Assembly: GCA_905187695.1 (NCBI GenBank)
Contig: CAJJIY010000032.1
Location: 1 to 15,175, forward strand
DNA: 15,175 nt
DNA from: an uncultured Eubacteriales bacterium
GTDB lineage: Bacteria; Bacillota; Clostridia; Oscillospirales; CAG-272
Direction of reading: 5' to 3'
Shown in pieces: positions 1 through 7,427 of this stretch; the stretch's first letter is position 1; every line of letters begins with the position of its first letter. Under the pieces are notes generated by a model. It saw nothing but the letters and a program-made list of their open reading frames with translations, was not told the DNA's origin and searched no databases. A program made the position numbers and the translations under genes.

Positions 1-2
1 TT

Positions 3-50
3 GGGGTAAAATGCGTGTTGACGGTAACGAAAGAAATCGTCGCGGCATAA
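3..50 (+). CDS. possible 3' end of an upstream gene (partial)
   Basis: Reading frame 3 is open from the window edge to a TAA at 48-50 and would encode about 15 C-terminal residues ending TVTKEIVAA. A hairpin lies 21 nt after this stop, the arrangement expected at the end of a transcription unit. Frame 2 is also open, to a TAA at 77-79, but it ends in an Asn run and its stop falls inside the hairpin, so it is less likely. Fifteen codons cannot establish a gene. Nothing can be said of function. Confidence 0.25.
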   Translation, partial: GVKCVLTVTKEIVAA

Positions 51-71
51 TTCAAAATAACAACAACAATA

Positions 72-113
72 ACGGATAAGCGGGCGTAAAAACCCGCTTG
101 TCCGTGTCGTTTT
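72..113 (+). terminator. hairpin, probable weak intrinsic terminator or 5' UTR stem
   Basis: A 13-bp stem pairs 72-84 with 93-105 (one T-G wobble) around an 8-nt loop, CGTAAAAA. A short T run (110-113) follows four bases after the stem. It sits between the presumed end of an upstream gene and the ribosome site of the 761-aa lipoprotein. The T tract is short and displaced, so termination may be partial. It could also be a leader stem if transcription starts upstream. Confidence 0.5.
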
Positions 114-123
114 CTATAAACAT

Positions 124-131
124 AAAGGAGG
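124..131 (+). promoter_or_regulatory. ribosome binding site of the 761-aa lipoprotein
   Basis: AAAGGAGG stands 5 nt before ATG 137. It decides the start: the in-frame upstream codon at 98 lies inside the 72-105 hairpin and has no ribosome site. Confidence 0.9.
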
Positions 132-136
132 CTTCG

Positions 137-2422
137 ATGAAGAAAAAGTCGTTAATTTTCTTTACGCTTGCGCTTGTGTTGTCGCTGTGCCTTGCGCTGG
201 TCGCTTGCGGCGATAAAAACGGAGAAGTAAGCAAACTGACTGCCGAAAGCGGCATTACCGTGGACGGCAGGTTTGACAGCGGTTCTGCGTTGAAGGCCGA
301 ACACCACGCCATCGACAGTGAACAGGGCAAGGCGGCTATGGCGGCGATCGACAAGCCTTACGACAGCGCCAAGGTCGCCGTTTTTGACATCGCCCTTACC
401 AAGGACGGTGAAAAAGTGCAACCGAACGGCAAAGTGAAGATCACCATGGTAAAGCCGTTCGAGTCTGACGCTTACGTTACCTATCATATCAAGGGCGACA
501 ACACAGTGGAAGAACTCTCAACCGCGGCCCACGGCAACAAGATATACTTTGAAACGACCGGTTTTTCCTATTTTGTGGTTGCCGGTGTAGTGCAGGCCGA
601 CGCGCAGCATATACACAGCTACGTCGAACAGGTTTCCGATAGAAATATGGTTGACCGGGCAACCTGCCAGAGAAAGGCGGTCTATCGCCTGGTTTGCAGT
701 ATTTGCGGCAGTTTGGGCAGGGAAACCTTTGAATACGGCGAACTTGCTCCTCACAACCTGCGCGAAGAAAAAGGTTACGATCCCCGGTGCGAAAAAGACG
801 GACTTACCCACGGCAAACGTTGCATAAACCCGGGATGTACTTATACAGAGCAGAAGCCGATACCCGCTATCGGACACGATATGCAGGACGTTGCCGCAAA
901 AGAGCCGAATTGTACCGAAGTCGGCTGGAAAGCGTACAAAAGATGCGAGCATTATTGCGGAAAAACCGAAGGGTACGAGGAAATACCCGCCACGGGGCAT
1001 AATTTATCCATAACCGTGCCGCGCGTTGAGCCGACTTGCGAGAGGTGGGGCACCGAGGAGTATACAAAGTGTTCCAACGAGGGTTGCGACTATCATACCG
1101 ATTACAAGGGGGTGCCCGCTCTCGGACACGATTTGCAATGGCACGATCCGTACGACGCAACCTGCACCGAGGACGGGTATTGGGGAAGTTATTCCACCTG
1201 CAATCGTGAAGGTTGCGACTATTCGTCAAAGTCTGACAGATACGTCGATAAGGCTCTTGGACACAATCTCAAACATCACGAGGCTAAACAAGCGGACTGC
1301 CTGCCCGGCTGGGAGGAATACGACGAATGTCAGCGCGAGGGTTGCGATTATAATACGAAAGTGGAAATCCCCGCCAACGGAAAGCATAGTTACGTTTGCG
1401 ACGTTTGCACCACTTGTGGCGAACTTAACCCCGTTCGTTACACGCGCGACGGCGATTATATCTATTTCGGCCACTGGCCGCAAACCTTAGAGCGCGACGA
1501 AAACGTCGTTGCAAAACTCAACGAAATGGCAGGGACGCCGCCCCTTCCGCGTGATAATGCAAATCCTTATAATTGGGAAAGTCACGAGGGTACTACTTAT
1601 ATGTGGCAAAAAATCGTTATATATAACGGCACGAAATACCTCGGCGTCCAAATGAACGACTATCGTGCGAATGGGATTTATGCTCTGGGCGATAAAATTA
1701 CGGACAACGGCTATTATAAGCTCAACGTGTACTGGTTTAAGCATGAACCGATAAAGTGGAGAATCCTCACGACAAGCGGGAATTCCGCTTTTATTATGAG
1801 CGATATTGCTTTGGATTTCTTTTCGATGCAGCCCGACAGAAAGAGCGAGATTCGCGACGACTTACTTGCTTCGTACAACAATTCGGCGGGTGTCCCGGAC
1901 GGAATTTACGCCAACAACTGGGAATATAGTTTCATACGCAGTTGGCTGAACGAGACCTTCTACAACGAGGTGTTCAATGATTTGCAAAAGGAAATCATAC
2001 AAACCACGCACCTCGACAACAGCGCGAGAAGCTGTAATCCGAACGAGTACCCGAAGTATTACGGCTACGGGGAAAACGTAGGGAAAAACAAGTATGCAGA
2101 CCAATGCAAAGATACGGACGATAAGATATTCCTGTTGTCTTTGCGAGACGTTACCACCACGGCGTACGGATTTAATAAGGACGTAAACGCGGAAGATCCC
2201 GCAAGGAACTTGCAAGCATCCGATTTTGCCAAATTCCACGGGGTATCGATGGGTAACACCCAAAAGGATTACGTTACCTGGTACACTCGCTCGCCCACTC
2301 TCGCCAACGGCAATCAGGGATACACGACCTTCGTTCTGTACAGGGATAATAAAGGCGTTATAAATTCCCCGGACCTTGTCGCGGAAGGCGGCGTCGTCCC
2401 CGCGCTCTGGATAACCCTTTAA
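137..2422 (+). CDS. Cys-repeat surface lipoprotein with DUF6273-like C-terminal domain
   Basis: This is a 761-aa protein of unknown function, predicted to be tethered outside the membrane. The start at 137 gives a standard lipoprotein signal: MKKK, a hydrophobic stretch, and the lipobox LVAC with Cys24. Residues 25-150 look like a beta-rich domain (FDIALTKDGEKV, then an aromatic VV strand) seen in other clostridial surface proteins. Residues 159-431 hold about six degenerate Cys/His repeats. Residues 434-761 resemble DUF6273: YIYFGHWPQT near 441-450, WRIL at 541-544, a WLNETF block at 603-608, a TRSP block at 717-720 and a C-terminal ALWI. The DUF6273 assignment is from memory of its motifs. 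No catalytic signature was recognised. The gene is followed after 90 nt by another secreted protein on the same strand, with no terminator between, so the two are probably co-transcribed. No promoter was found in the window. Confidence 0.9.
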   Translation: MKKKSLIFFTLALVLSLCLALVACGDKNGEVSKLTAESGITVDGRFDSGSALKAEHHAIDSEQGKAAMAAIDKPYDSAKVAVFDIALTKDGEKVQPNGKVKITMVKPFESDAYVTYHIKGDNTVEELSTAAHGNKIYFETTGFSYFVVAGVVQADAQHIHSYVEQVSDRNMVDRATCQRKAVYRLVCSICGSLGRETFEYGELAPHNLREEKGYDPRCEKDGLTHGKRCINPGCTYTEQKPIPAIGHDMQDVAAKEPNCTEVGWKAYKRCEHYCGKTEGYEEIPATGHNLSITVPRVEPTCERWGTEEYTKCSNEGCDYHTDYKGVPALGHDLQWHDPYDATCTEDGYWGSYSTCNREGCDYSSKSDRYVDKALGHNLKHHEAKQADCLPGWEEYDECQREGCDYNTKVEIPANGKHSYVCDVCTTCGELNPVRYTRDGDYIYFGHWPQTLERDENVVAKLNEMAGTPPLPRDNANPYNWESHEGTTYMWQKIVIYNGTKYLGVQMNDYRANGIYALGDKITDNGYYKLNVYWFKHEPIKWRILTTSGNSAFIMSDIALDFFSMQPDRKSEIRDDLLASYNNSAGVPDGIYANNWEYSFIRSWLNETFYNEVFNDLQKEIIQTTHLDNSARSCNPNEYPKYYGYGENVGKNKYADQCKDTDDKIFLLSLRDVTTTAYGFNKDVNAEDPARNLQASDFAKFHGVSMGNTQKDYVTWYTRSPTLANGNQGYTTFVLYRDNKGVINSPDLVAEGGVVPALWITL
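611..1429 (+). repeat. tandem Cys/Gly-His repeats within the lipoprotein
   Basis: The segment encodes about six divergent units of 35-50 residues (roughly 159-207, 211-250, 253-290, 296-333, 337-378 and 382-419) plus a short CDVCTTCGE tail. The typical unit is C-x(~10)-C-x(3-4)-[GC]C, mostly ending in a hydrophobic residue and GHxL (PAIGHDM, PATGHNL, PALGHDL, KALGHNL). The spacing of Cys and His suggests small metal-binding or disulfide-bonded knuckles outside the cell. This is a repeat at protein level; the DNA has diverged. Confidence 0.8.
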
Positions 2423-2496
2423 GACAATCTGAGAATAAGGCAATCGGGCCGTTTTTAAGTCGCATAGCGACACGGAACATATCCCCCACAACAATT

Positions 2497-2504
2497 AAAA
2501 GGAG
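2497..2504 (+). promoter_or_regulatory. ribosome binding site of the 1184-aa surface protein
   Basis: AAAAGGAG lies 8 nt before ATG 2513. In the same 90-nt spacer is a small 5-bp hairpin (GTCGC-ATA-GCGAC, 2459-2471) with no T tract, so it is not a terminator. Confidence 0.85.
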
Positions 2505-2512
2505 ATACGATT

Positions 2513-5500
2513 ATGACACACACTAAGGCGAATAAAACAAAGATATTAGCGCTTGTTTTAGGTCTTACGATGTGCATTTCACTTATGCTCGGCATTGTGT
2601 TTGCAAGCCCGACGAGTACGGTCTACGCAGAAGGCGGAACGGGAACGACAGGCGGACTTACGATTGACGGCACAGGCGATATAACAGCACCTGACGCAAC
2701 TTATGCCTATTCTGATGGCGCCAAAACGCTGATGCTAAACGGATATAACGGCGGAGTCATAAGGTTCACCGCGGAAGATGACGTTACGGTAAAACTTGAA
2801 CCCGGGACTACGAATACCATAACGCTGAGCGACAGCGCCGTAACCGAGGATCAATACGGCGTGTATGCAGCAGGCAATCTTACCGTTACGGGCAAGGGAA
2901 CGCTCAATATCAATATGAATATCAGTGGTACGAGTGACGAAATCACCACCGAATACGGCAAAGCACTTTACGGCTTATACGCCAAAAACCTGACAATAAA
3001 CGGAGAGATAAACGTCAACGTCAATTTGACTTCAAACGGTTTTTCTTGCGGTATGTTTGCCACCGGCAATATCACCGTTGCCGAAAAAGCAAACTTGGAC
3101 ATCAAATGCCGCAGCAAGTACAACAATACCGAATTTTACGGCACCAAGAAGGTTGTGTACGGAATTTATTCTGAAAACGGCGATATTAAACTTTCGGGAA
3201 CGGGCACAAAAAATATAGAACATACTTGCCCGGTGAAGTTTGCGCAAGCGAATGAAGCCAAGGGCGTTTATGCGGAAAATGACAAGGAGAAAGGCGGCGG
3301 AAGAATAGAAATATCCGGAGCAAAACTCACAATAAAAATGCCGGGCGAAGGCGCGGGAATAGAATCCTATTATGATTGCGTAATCAAGAACGCCGACATA
3401 AGCATAGTTGACGCCGAGCAAGGCATTGCCGTAAGTGGTTCGGCAACCCCTTCCGCAACGTTCAAGGGCGTAACGATAACAAAAAGCAAGATATATATCT
3501 CTACTTTGGGATTTGCAAGAGTTGAGTCCGTCGGGAGTGTAGCAGGAATAAAGATTTATAAAGCCGAGTTGAATATATTTGACAGCGACGTTTATATCGA
3601 ATCTCGCTCATGCATTTCTGGAAACGGGAATTCGACGAACCTGCTGTTTATAAAAGGGGCGTCCGTCGTGCGATTGATAAATCCGTACAAAAATAACAAA
3701 TTCGTTTTGAACGCTTACGTTAGCACTTTTGACCTTAGCAAAGGCGGAAGCGTTACCATCAATGCGTCCGGCTATGACTTCTATTATCTTTACGACGTAA
3801 AACTCGTAGGGGGGACAAAAGCCGAATACGGAACGAAAGATTCGCAGTCAACCCGTGACAGCGACGCTTACTTGTATAAATCGGGATATTACGATGATTT
3901 GAAGATAATACGGTTTGTGTACGGCGCGGGAGCAGGCACGGCAACGACGAGCGACGTTAAGGTAGAAGGTATGAAAGGTTATGCAATCGATGAGAGCGAG
4001 TTCACCGTCACGTTGGCAGGGGATACCTTTACCGAAATTGCGCAAAACACCGACGTAACGTCTTGGTTTAAGAATATACCTTTGGGTTTGGTGGCAAAAA
4101 TCAAAACCAAAGTCGAAGCAGGAGCAACAAGCCTTACCATTGCAATCAGCGGCACGCCTCAAAGCGTGGAGACTGTGCGCGCATACATCGAAATCCCCGA
4201 ACAGTATCTTGCTGTGGGCGAGTACGACATCACCATAGACCCCAACAAAAACAAGGTTGATTTCAGTATTGTGTCGGGCGAAACGATAGACGTACCCGTC
4301 CCGTCCGTCACGCAATTCGATTATGACGGCGAAGCAAAAGTGTTGCTTACGGACGGCGAAGGCTACACCGTCAGCAACAACAAAAAGACCGATGCCGGTG
4401 AATATACGGCAGTTGTGACACTGAAAAAAGGGTATAAATGGTCGGACGGAACTACCGATCCGATAAATATTGCTTGGACAATAAAGAGGCAGGACATCAC
4501 CATAGAGGTGACACTTGCCAAAACAACGTATGAATGTACGGGATATACAATCGAACCCGAATACACGGTGTATCGTATAACGCCCACCGGCAACATAGTG
4601 TTGCCTCGCTCGGAATACAGGGGCGTGTCGTCAAACAACAAGGACGTCGGCACTGCAACTTTGACTGTCGAAGACAACGGAATAGGCAACTATAATATAA
4701 CAACCCCCGTCATCGTCAATTTTGAAATAGTCAAAGGCACAAAAACTCCGCCTACGGGGCTGAAAGGCATTGCTCCGTCGGCTGACGGCGCAAAAGACGG
4801 CAAAATTACGGGAACGACCGCCGATATGGAATATTCCACCGATACGGAGTTCACTTCTCCCCAATCTTGTGCAGACGGCGAAACAACGGGACTTGCCGAA
4901 GGAACGTATTACGTTCGCTATAAAGAAACAGGCATAAGCGAAGCAAGTGATTATGTCGAAGTGAAAGTCGCTTTGAATTCCGTTACGGTTGTAGGCGGAA
5001 CAGGCAGCGGAAAATATGCTGCCGGAACAGCTGTAACAGTAAAAGTGACGGTGCCGACAGGCAAAATATTTGCAAGCTGGACGTTTAGGGGAGTTGTGCT
5101 CAACACGGCACAGATTACACAACAGGAAATCACTTTCACTATGCCCGAAAATGACGTTGTGTTGACCGCTTTGTTTAATGATATTATTTACAACATAACG
5201 GTAACAAACGGAACGTCGAGCGCGCCTACGGCAAAATATCAAGAGGAAGTTGCCGTGACGGCAAATGCTCCCGGTGCCGATGAGTATTTTGACAAGTGGG
5301 AAGTTACGGGACTTGAAACCACGGGTATGGACTTAACCAAAACGGAAATCAAGTTCAATATGCCGGCAGGTAACGTAACATTTAAGGCTACCTACTTGAG
5401 AGTTGCAAAGTACGGTATAGTTATTGTGGACGGTACGAAAGACAAAGAAGTTGCAAAAGCCGGTGAAATCGTAACCATAACAGCAGGTACCAAGGAAGGT

Positions 5501-6067
5501 AAAGTCTTTGACAAATGGACTTGCGAAACGGCGGGAGTTACCATCGAGTTTGCAAGTGCGACAAGTTCTACGACAACCTTTGTAATGCCTGCAAGCGAAA
5601 TCACAATCCAAGCGCATTTCAGAAATGTTGACGCCCCTCCGTCTGTTGAAATTAAAGTTGATGGCGGAAATGGCGCAGGAACATATAAAGAAGGCGACAG
5701 CGTAACTATTACCGCAAACGATCCGGCAGAAGGAAAAGTATTCAAGGGTTGGCAGGACGCAAGCGGAAAAATCGTAAGCACCGACAAGAGTTATGCCTTC
5801 AAGGTAACGGGCGCAACAACTCTTACGGCTGTATATGAAGATGCTCCCGCGGCAAAGAAAGGACTTTCGGGCGGCGCGATTGCGGGTATCGTAATCGGTT
5901 CAGTAGCGGTCGCAGGAATCGGCGGATTTGCGATTTTCTGGTTTGCAGTCAAGAAAAAGACTGTTGCAGACTTGGGCGCTATATTGAAGAAAGGCTTTAC
6001 GGCAATCGGCAACTTCTTCAAAACTCTCGGAGCAAAAATCAAAGCATTGTTCACCAAGAAAAAATAA
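2513..6067 (+). CDS. large secreted beta-solenoid/InlB-B-repeat protein with C-terminal membrane anchor
   Basis: This 1184-aa protein is predicted to be exported and held in the membrane. Residues 1-39 form a signal peptide (KTK, a hydrophobic core, likely cleavage after VYA39). Residues 45-440 are Gly/Asn/Thr-rich and repeat short phrases such as YGVYA, YGLYA, YGIYS and GVYA, with N[LI]T[VI] strands, typical of a right-handed beta-helix. Around 597-657 is a bacterial Ig-like module (FDYDG, then DAGEYTA and KWSDGTTDPI). About 741-820 carries the GLKGIAPSADGAKDGKITGT / EGTYYVRYKETG module that often accompanies it. About 823-1109 holds four divergent InlB B-repeats. Residues 1117-1147 are a Gly-rich hydrophobic segment, followed by a Lys-rich tail. 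There is no LPXTG motif, enzyme motif or dockerin. An adhesin or glycan-binding role is possible, but nothing in the sequence proves a ligand. Confidence 0.9.
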   Translation: MTHTKANKTKILALVLGLTMCISLMLGIVFASPTSTVYAEGGTGTTGGLTIDGTGDITAPDATYAYSDGAKTLMLNGYNGGVIRFTAEDDVTVKLEPGTTNTITLSDSAVTEDQYGVYAAGNLTVTGKGTLNINMNISGTSDEITTEYGKALYGLYAKNLTINGEINVNVNLTSNGFSCGMFATGNITVAEKANLDIKCRSKYNNTEFYGTKKVVYGIYSENGDIKLSGTGTKNIEHTCPVKFAQANEAKGVYAENDKEKGGGRIEISGAKLTIKMPGEGAGIESYYDCVIKNADISIVDAEQGIAVSGSATPSATFKGVTITKSKIYISTLGFARVESVGSVAGIKIYKAELNIFDSDVYIESRSCISGNGNSTNLLFIKGASVVRLINPYKNNKFVLNAYVSTFDLSKGGSVTINASGYDFYYLYDVKLVGGTKAEYGTKDSQSTRDSDAYLYKSGYYDDLKIIRFVYGAGAGTATTSDVKVEGMKGYAIDESEFTVTLAGDTFTEIAQNTDVTSWFKNIPLGLVAKIKTKVEAGATSLTIAISGTPQSVETVRAYIEIPEQYLAVGEYDITIDPNKNKVDFSIVSGETIDVPVPSVTQFDYDGEAKVLLTDGEGYTVSNNKKTDAGEYTAVVTLKKGYKWSDGTTDPINIAWTIKRQDITIEVTLAKTTYECTGYTIEPEYTVYRITPTGNIVLPRSEYRGVSSNNKDVGTATLTVEDNGIGNYNITTPVIVNFEIVKGTKTPPTGLKGIAPSADGAKDGKITGTTADMEYSTDTEFTSPQSCADGETTGLAEGTYYVRYKETGISEASDYVEVKVALNSVTVVGGTGSGKYAAGTAVTVKVTVPTGKIFASWTFRGVVLNTAQITQQEITFTMPENDVVLTALFNDIIYNITVTNGTSSAPTAKYQEEVAVTANAPGADEYFDKWEVTGLETTGMDLTKTEIKFNMPAGNVTFKATYLRVAKYGIVIVDGTKDKEVAKAGEIVTITAGTKEGKVFDKWTCETAGVTIEFASATSSTTTFVMPASEITIQAHFRNVDAPPSVEIKVDGGNGAGTYKEGDSVTITANDPAEGKVFKGWQDASGKIVSTDKSYAFKVTGATTLTAVYEDAPAAKKGLSGGAIAGIVIGSVAVAGIGGFAIFWFAVKKKTVADLGAILKKGFTAIGNFFKTLGAKIKALFTKKK
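4973..5839 (+). repeat. four divergent InlB B-type (Flg_new) repeats
   Basis: Units lie at protein residues about 823-889, 891-962, 966-1037 and 1045-1109. Each runs V-x-G-G-T (or variant), then G-x-x-V-T-[VI], then a [FW]-x-x-W turn (FASW, FDKW, FDKW, FKGW). The first three end in F-x-MP-x-x-[DE/N] followed by a short beta strand and aromatic (FTMPENDVVLTALF, FNMPAGNVTFKATY, FVMPASEITIQAHF); the fourth lacks the MP and ends LTAVYED. These domains usually act as extracellular stalks. Confidence 0.8.
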
Positions 6068-6084
6068 GATGAACTAAACAAAAC

Positions 6085-6125
6085 AAGACCATCACTCGAT
6101 AAAACGGGTGGTGGTCTTTTTTTAT
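6085..6125 (+). terminator. intrinsic terminator of the surface-protein genes
   Basis: A 14-bp stem pairs 6085-6098 with 6105-6118 (two T-G wobbles), with a 6-nt loop ATAAAA and an uninterrupted T run at 6117-6123. It begins 18 nt after the TAA of the 1184-aa gene. Confidence 0.92.
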
Positions 6126-6432
6126 TTGCACAAGGTAGCAAAAAGTACTTATCGTCTGACACACTCTCAAAAATCGCCCGAAAAACGAGATTTTGTCGTA
6201 CAGTAGACGGTAAATCCGGAGGATTCTTTGACTTTTACTGCATACCGATTGCTGTTTTGCGCGTCGATGATGAAGTCTGTCATTCCTCTCAGATATCTGA
6301 TTTCGTCAAGGGGCGTGGGTGGGGAAAAGCGGCCGATAAAAATCGCCTCCGTTTTCAGAAAATTTGTTGCCGGTGTGCATCGGCGTTTTCATATTAGGAC
6401 TCAAACCGGTCATTTTCTGTCAGGGATAAAAT
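6126..6432. other. gap without a convincing gene; weak open frames on both strands
   Basis: The gene-free stretch runs from 6068 to 6514 and contains terminators at both ends. Between them are two overlapping open frames. On the - strand, 6170-6388 is open for 73 codons, ending at TGA 6167-6169. Its first Met is at 6283 (38 aa, beginning MTDFIIDAQ), with an AGAGGA almost touching the ATG. On the + strand, 6228-6434 could start at TTG 6228 behind a GGAGG at 6218-6222 and give 68 residues rich in Arg. I recognise neither product. The - strand frame has the more protein-like composition and may be the remnant of a longer gene; the + strand frame has the better ribosome site. No promoter, inverted repeat pair or mobile-element end was recognised. 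Confidence 0.4.
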
Positions 6433-6454
6433 AAAAAAACGCCCCGGAGGGCGT
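6433..6454 (-). terminator. second (distal) terminator of the hprK-rlmH operon
   Basis: Read on the - strand, a 6-bp GC-rich stem (6454-6449 with 6444-6439, ACGCCC/GGGCGT, loop TCCG) is followed by a T7 run (complement of 6439-6433). It backs up the stronger terminator just upstream. Because A and T tracts flank the stem on both sides, it could also act weakly on the + strand. Confidence 0.8.
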
Positions 6455-6492
6455 AAAAAAAGAAGAGGCACCGACAAAAATCGGTGCCTCTT
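6455..6492 (-). terminator. first (proximal) terminator of the hprK-rlmH operon
   Basis: A perfect 12-bp stem pairs 6463-6474 with 6481-6492 around a 6-nt loop. On the - strand it is followed by C and a T7 run (complement of 6461-6455). It starts 22 nt after the rlmH stop. Confidence 0.92.
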
Positions 6493-6514
6493 CGTAGCTG
6501 TTGACAGGCGGGCC

Positions 6515-6994
6515 TTACTTGTGATATTTGCGGCCCGCGAGGATGGTGAGCGCGCGGTAAACGGCTTCCAGCGTGAGCACCCGCATCATCTGATGCGGGA
6601 AAGTGAGACGCGAAAAGGAGAGCCGCAGATCGGCCCGCTCCTTTACGCGGGGAGAAAGGCCGTGAGAACTGCCGATGATCAGGGTCAGTTCGCTCTCTTC
6701 CCGCATGATCTGGGAGAGCGTGGCGGCCAGTTCTTCGGAGGAAAGCATTTTCCCCTCCACGCAAAGGGCAACGACAAAAGCGTGAGGGGAGAGCAGAGAA
6801 AGAATCGCATCGGCCTCTTTTTCAAGGGCTGTGGCGATTTCGGCGGGGCCGGGATTTTCGGACAGCCGGCTTTCCTTCAGTTCGCTGACGGTAAGGCGGG
6901 CAAAGGCCGAAAGGCGTTTTTCATATTCGGCTGCGGCCTCGCGCCAATAGCGCTCTTTCAGGTTGCCGGTGACGATCAGATGAATGCGAAACAT
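6515..6994 (-). CDS. rlmH: 23S rRNA (pseudouridine1915-N3)-methyltransferase RlmH
   Basis: RlmH is a small SPOUT-fold enzyme that uses S-adenosylmethionine to methylate pseudouridine 1915 in helix 69 of 23S rRNA in the assembled ribosome. The 159-aa length is exactly that usual for the family. The N-terminus MFRIHLIVTGNLKERYW is typical. The SAM-binding knot appears as LIIGSSHGL (105-113), where many members have IGGxxG; the C-terminal signature follows, LTFPHQMMRVLTLEAVYRA (130-148) and then GRKYHK. The start at 6994 has GGAGG at 7000-7004, 5 nt away. It is the last gene of the hprK operon, 17 nt after the membrane-protein gene, and is followed by two tandem terminators. Identification is secure. 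Confidence 0.97.
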   Translation of the reverse strand: MFRIHLIVTGNLKERYWREAAAEYEKRLSAFARLTVSELKESRLSENPGPAEIATALEKEADAILSLLSPHAFVVALCVEGKMLSSEELAATLSQIMREESELTLIIGSSHGLSPRVKERADLRLSFSRLTFPHQMMRVLTLEAVYRALTILAGRKYHK

Positions 6995-7011
6995 GGGTGC
7001 CTCCGTTGCAA

Positions 7012-7410
7012 TCAGGTAAACAGCGGTTCAAGTACAAAGAGATAAAGCGTATCGAGAAGGAAAGTGATAATCAAGGGGACAATGATGAGCAACATAAAGC
7101 GGGATTTTTTCATCCGGTTCTCGCCGTCGGCAAGGAAGGCTTCTTTTTTCTCTTCGCTCCAGTCATCCGGCAACTGTTCTTTTGTCAGTCCTTTTTTATA
7201 AAAGAAGCGGTTATAAACGAGATAGGCCAGCGTAAAGCCAAGGAGCAGCGCCATGTACAGTATCATGACAAGAAAGGAAAAGAAAGTGCTGTCGGTTGCC
7301 TCGGCAAAGGAAAGCGCGGCGCGGTAAAGGGAAAACGCCAGGACGGTGTTGATAAAAAGGAGCAACAGCGTCTTCTTTTTGCCTTTTTCAGGCAGATGGT
7401 TTTGGGGCAT
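7012..7410 (-). CDS. small three-helix membrane protein, function unknown
   Basis: A 132-aa integral membrane protein that I do not recognise as a named family. Hydrophobic segments lie at about 13-35, 43-66 and 104-126. Between the second and third is a charged loop (residues 67-103) with the phrases LTKEQLPDDW and EEKKEAF, most likely cytoplasmic by the positive-inside rule (KK at 72-73, RMKKSR at 99-104). Similar small proteins with a DDW-S-x-E-KK loop occur in Clostridia, but I know of no assigned role. The start at 7410 follows GGAAAGGAG (7419-7427) by 8 nt. It lies between the galactokinase-family gene and rlmH in one transcription unit, with a terminator-like hairpin just upstream that may lower its expression. 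Confidence 0.8.
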   Translation of the reverse strand: MPQNHLPEKGKKKTLLLLFINTVLAFSLYRAALSFAEATDSTFFSFLVMILYMALLLGFTLAYLVYNRFFYKKGLTKEQLPDDWSEEKKEAFLADGENRMKKSRFMLLIIVPLIITFLLDTLYLFVLEPLFT

Positions 7411-7427
7411 ATTCTGGACTCCTTTCC

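Noticed and set aside
18..51. TTGACG (18-23) and CATAAT (46-51) as a promoter for the 761-aa lipoprotein
   Set aside because: The spacer is 22 bp, well outside the 16-19 bp range, and the pair overlaps the presumed end of an upstream gene and precedes a terminator-like hairpin.
61..71. CAA/AAC triplet run near the window start as a short tandem repeat
   Set aside because: Only about four units, too short to call as a repeat of interest.
98..136. N-terminal extension of the 761-aa lipoprotein from a start at 98
   Set aside because: It begins inside the 72-105 hairpin, has no ribosome site, and would bury the lipoprotein signal; ATG 137 has AAAGGAGG 5 nt upstream.
518..1483. Long open frames on the - strand and in other frames across the Cys-repeat region (also 6521-7045, 7603-8379 and 9093-10058 on the + strand)
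   Set aside because: They lie opposite or within well-supported genes, lack ribosome sites, and give low-complexity or Arg/Cys-rich products.
5858..6064. LPXTG-type sortase signal in the 1184-aa protein
   Set aside because: No LPXTG or close variant precedes the hydrophobic segment; the segment begins with GLSGGAIAG and is followed by a long tail.
6228..6434. 68-aa + strand reading frame starting at TTG 6228
   Set aside because: It has a fair GGAGG, but the product is Arg-rich and unlike known proteins, opposes another open frame and ends at the edge of the terminators of the opposite operon; kept only as part of the gap note.
6500..6540. SCC-type attachment site at the 3' end of rlmH
   Set aside because: The end of the gene encodes the expected GRKYHK, as in all RlmH proteins, but no recombinase gene or second copy of the site was found in the window.
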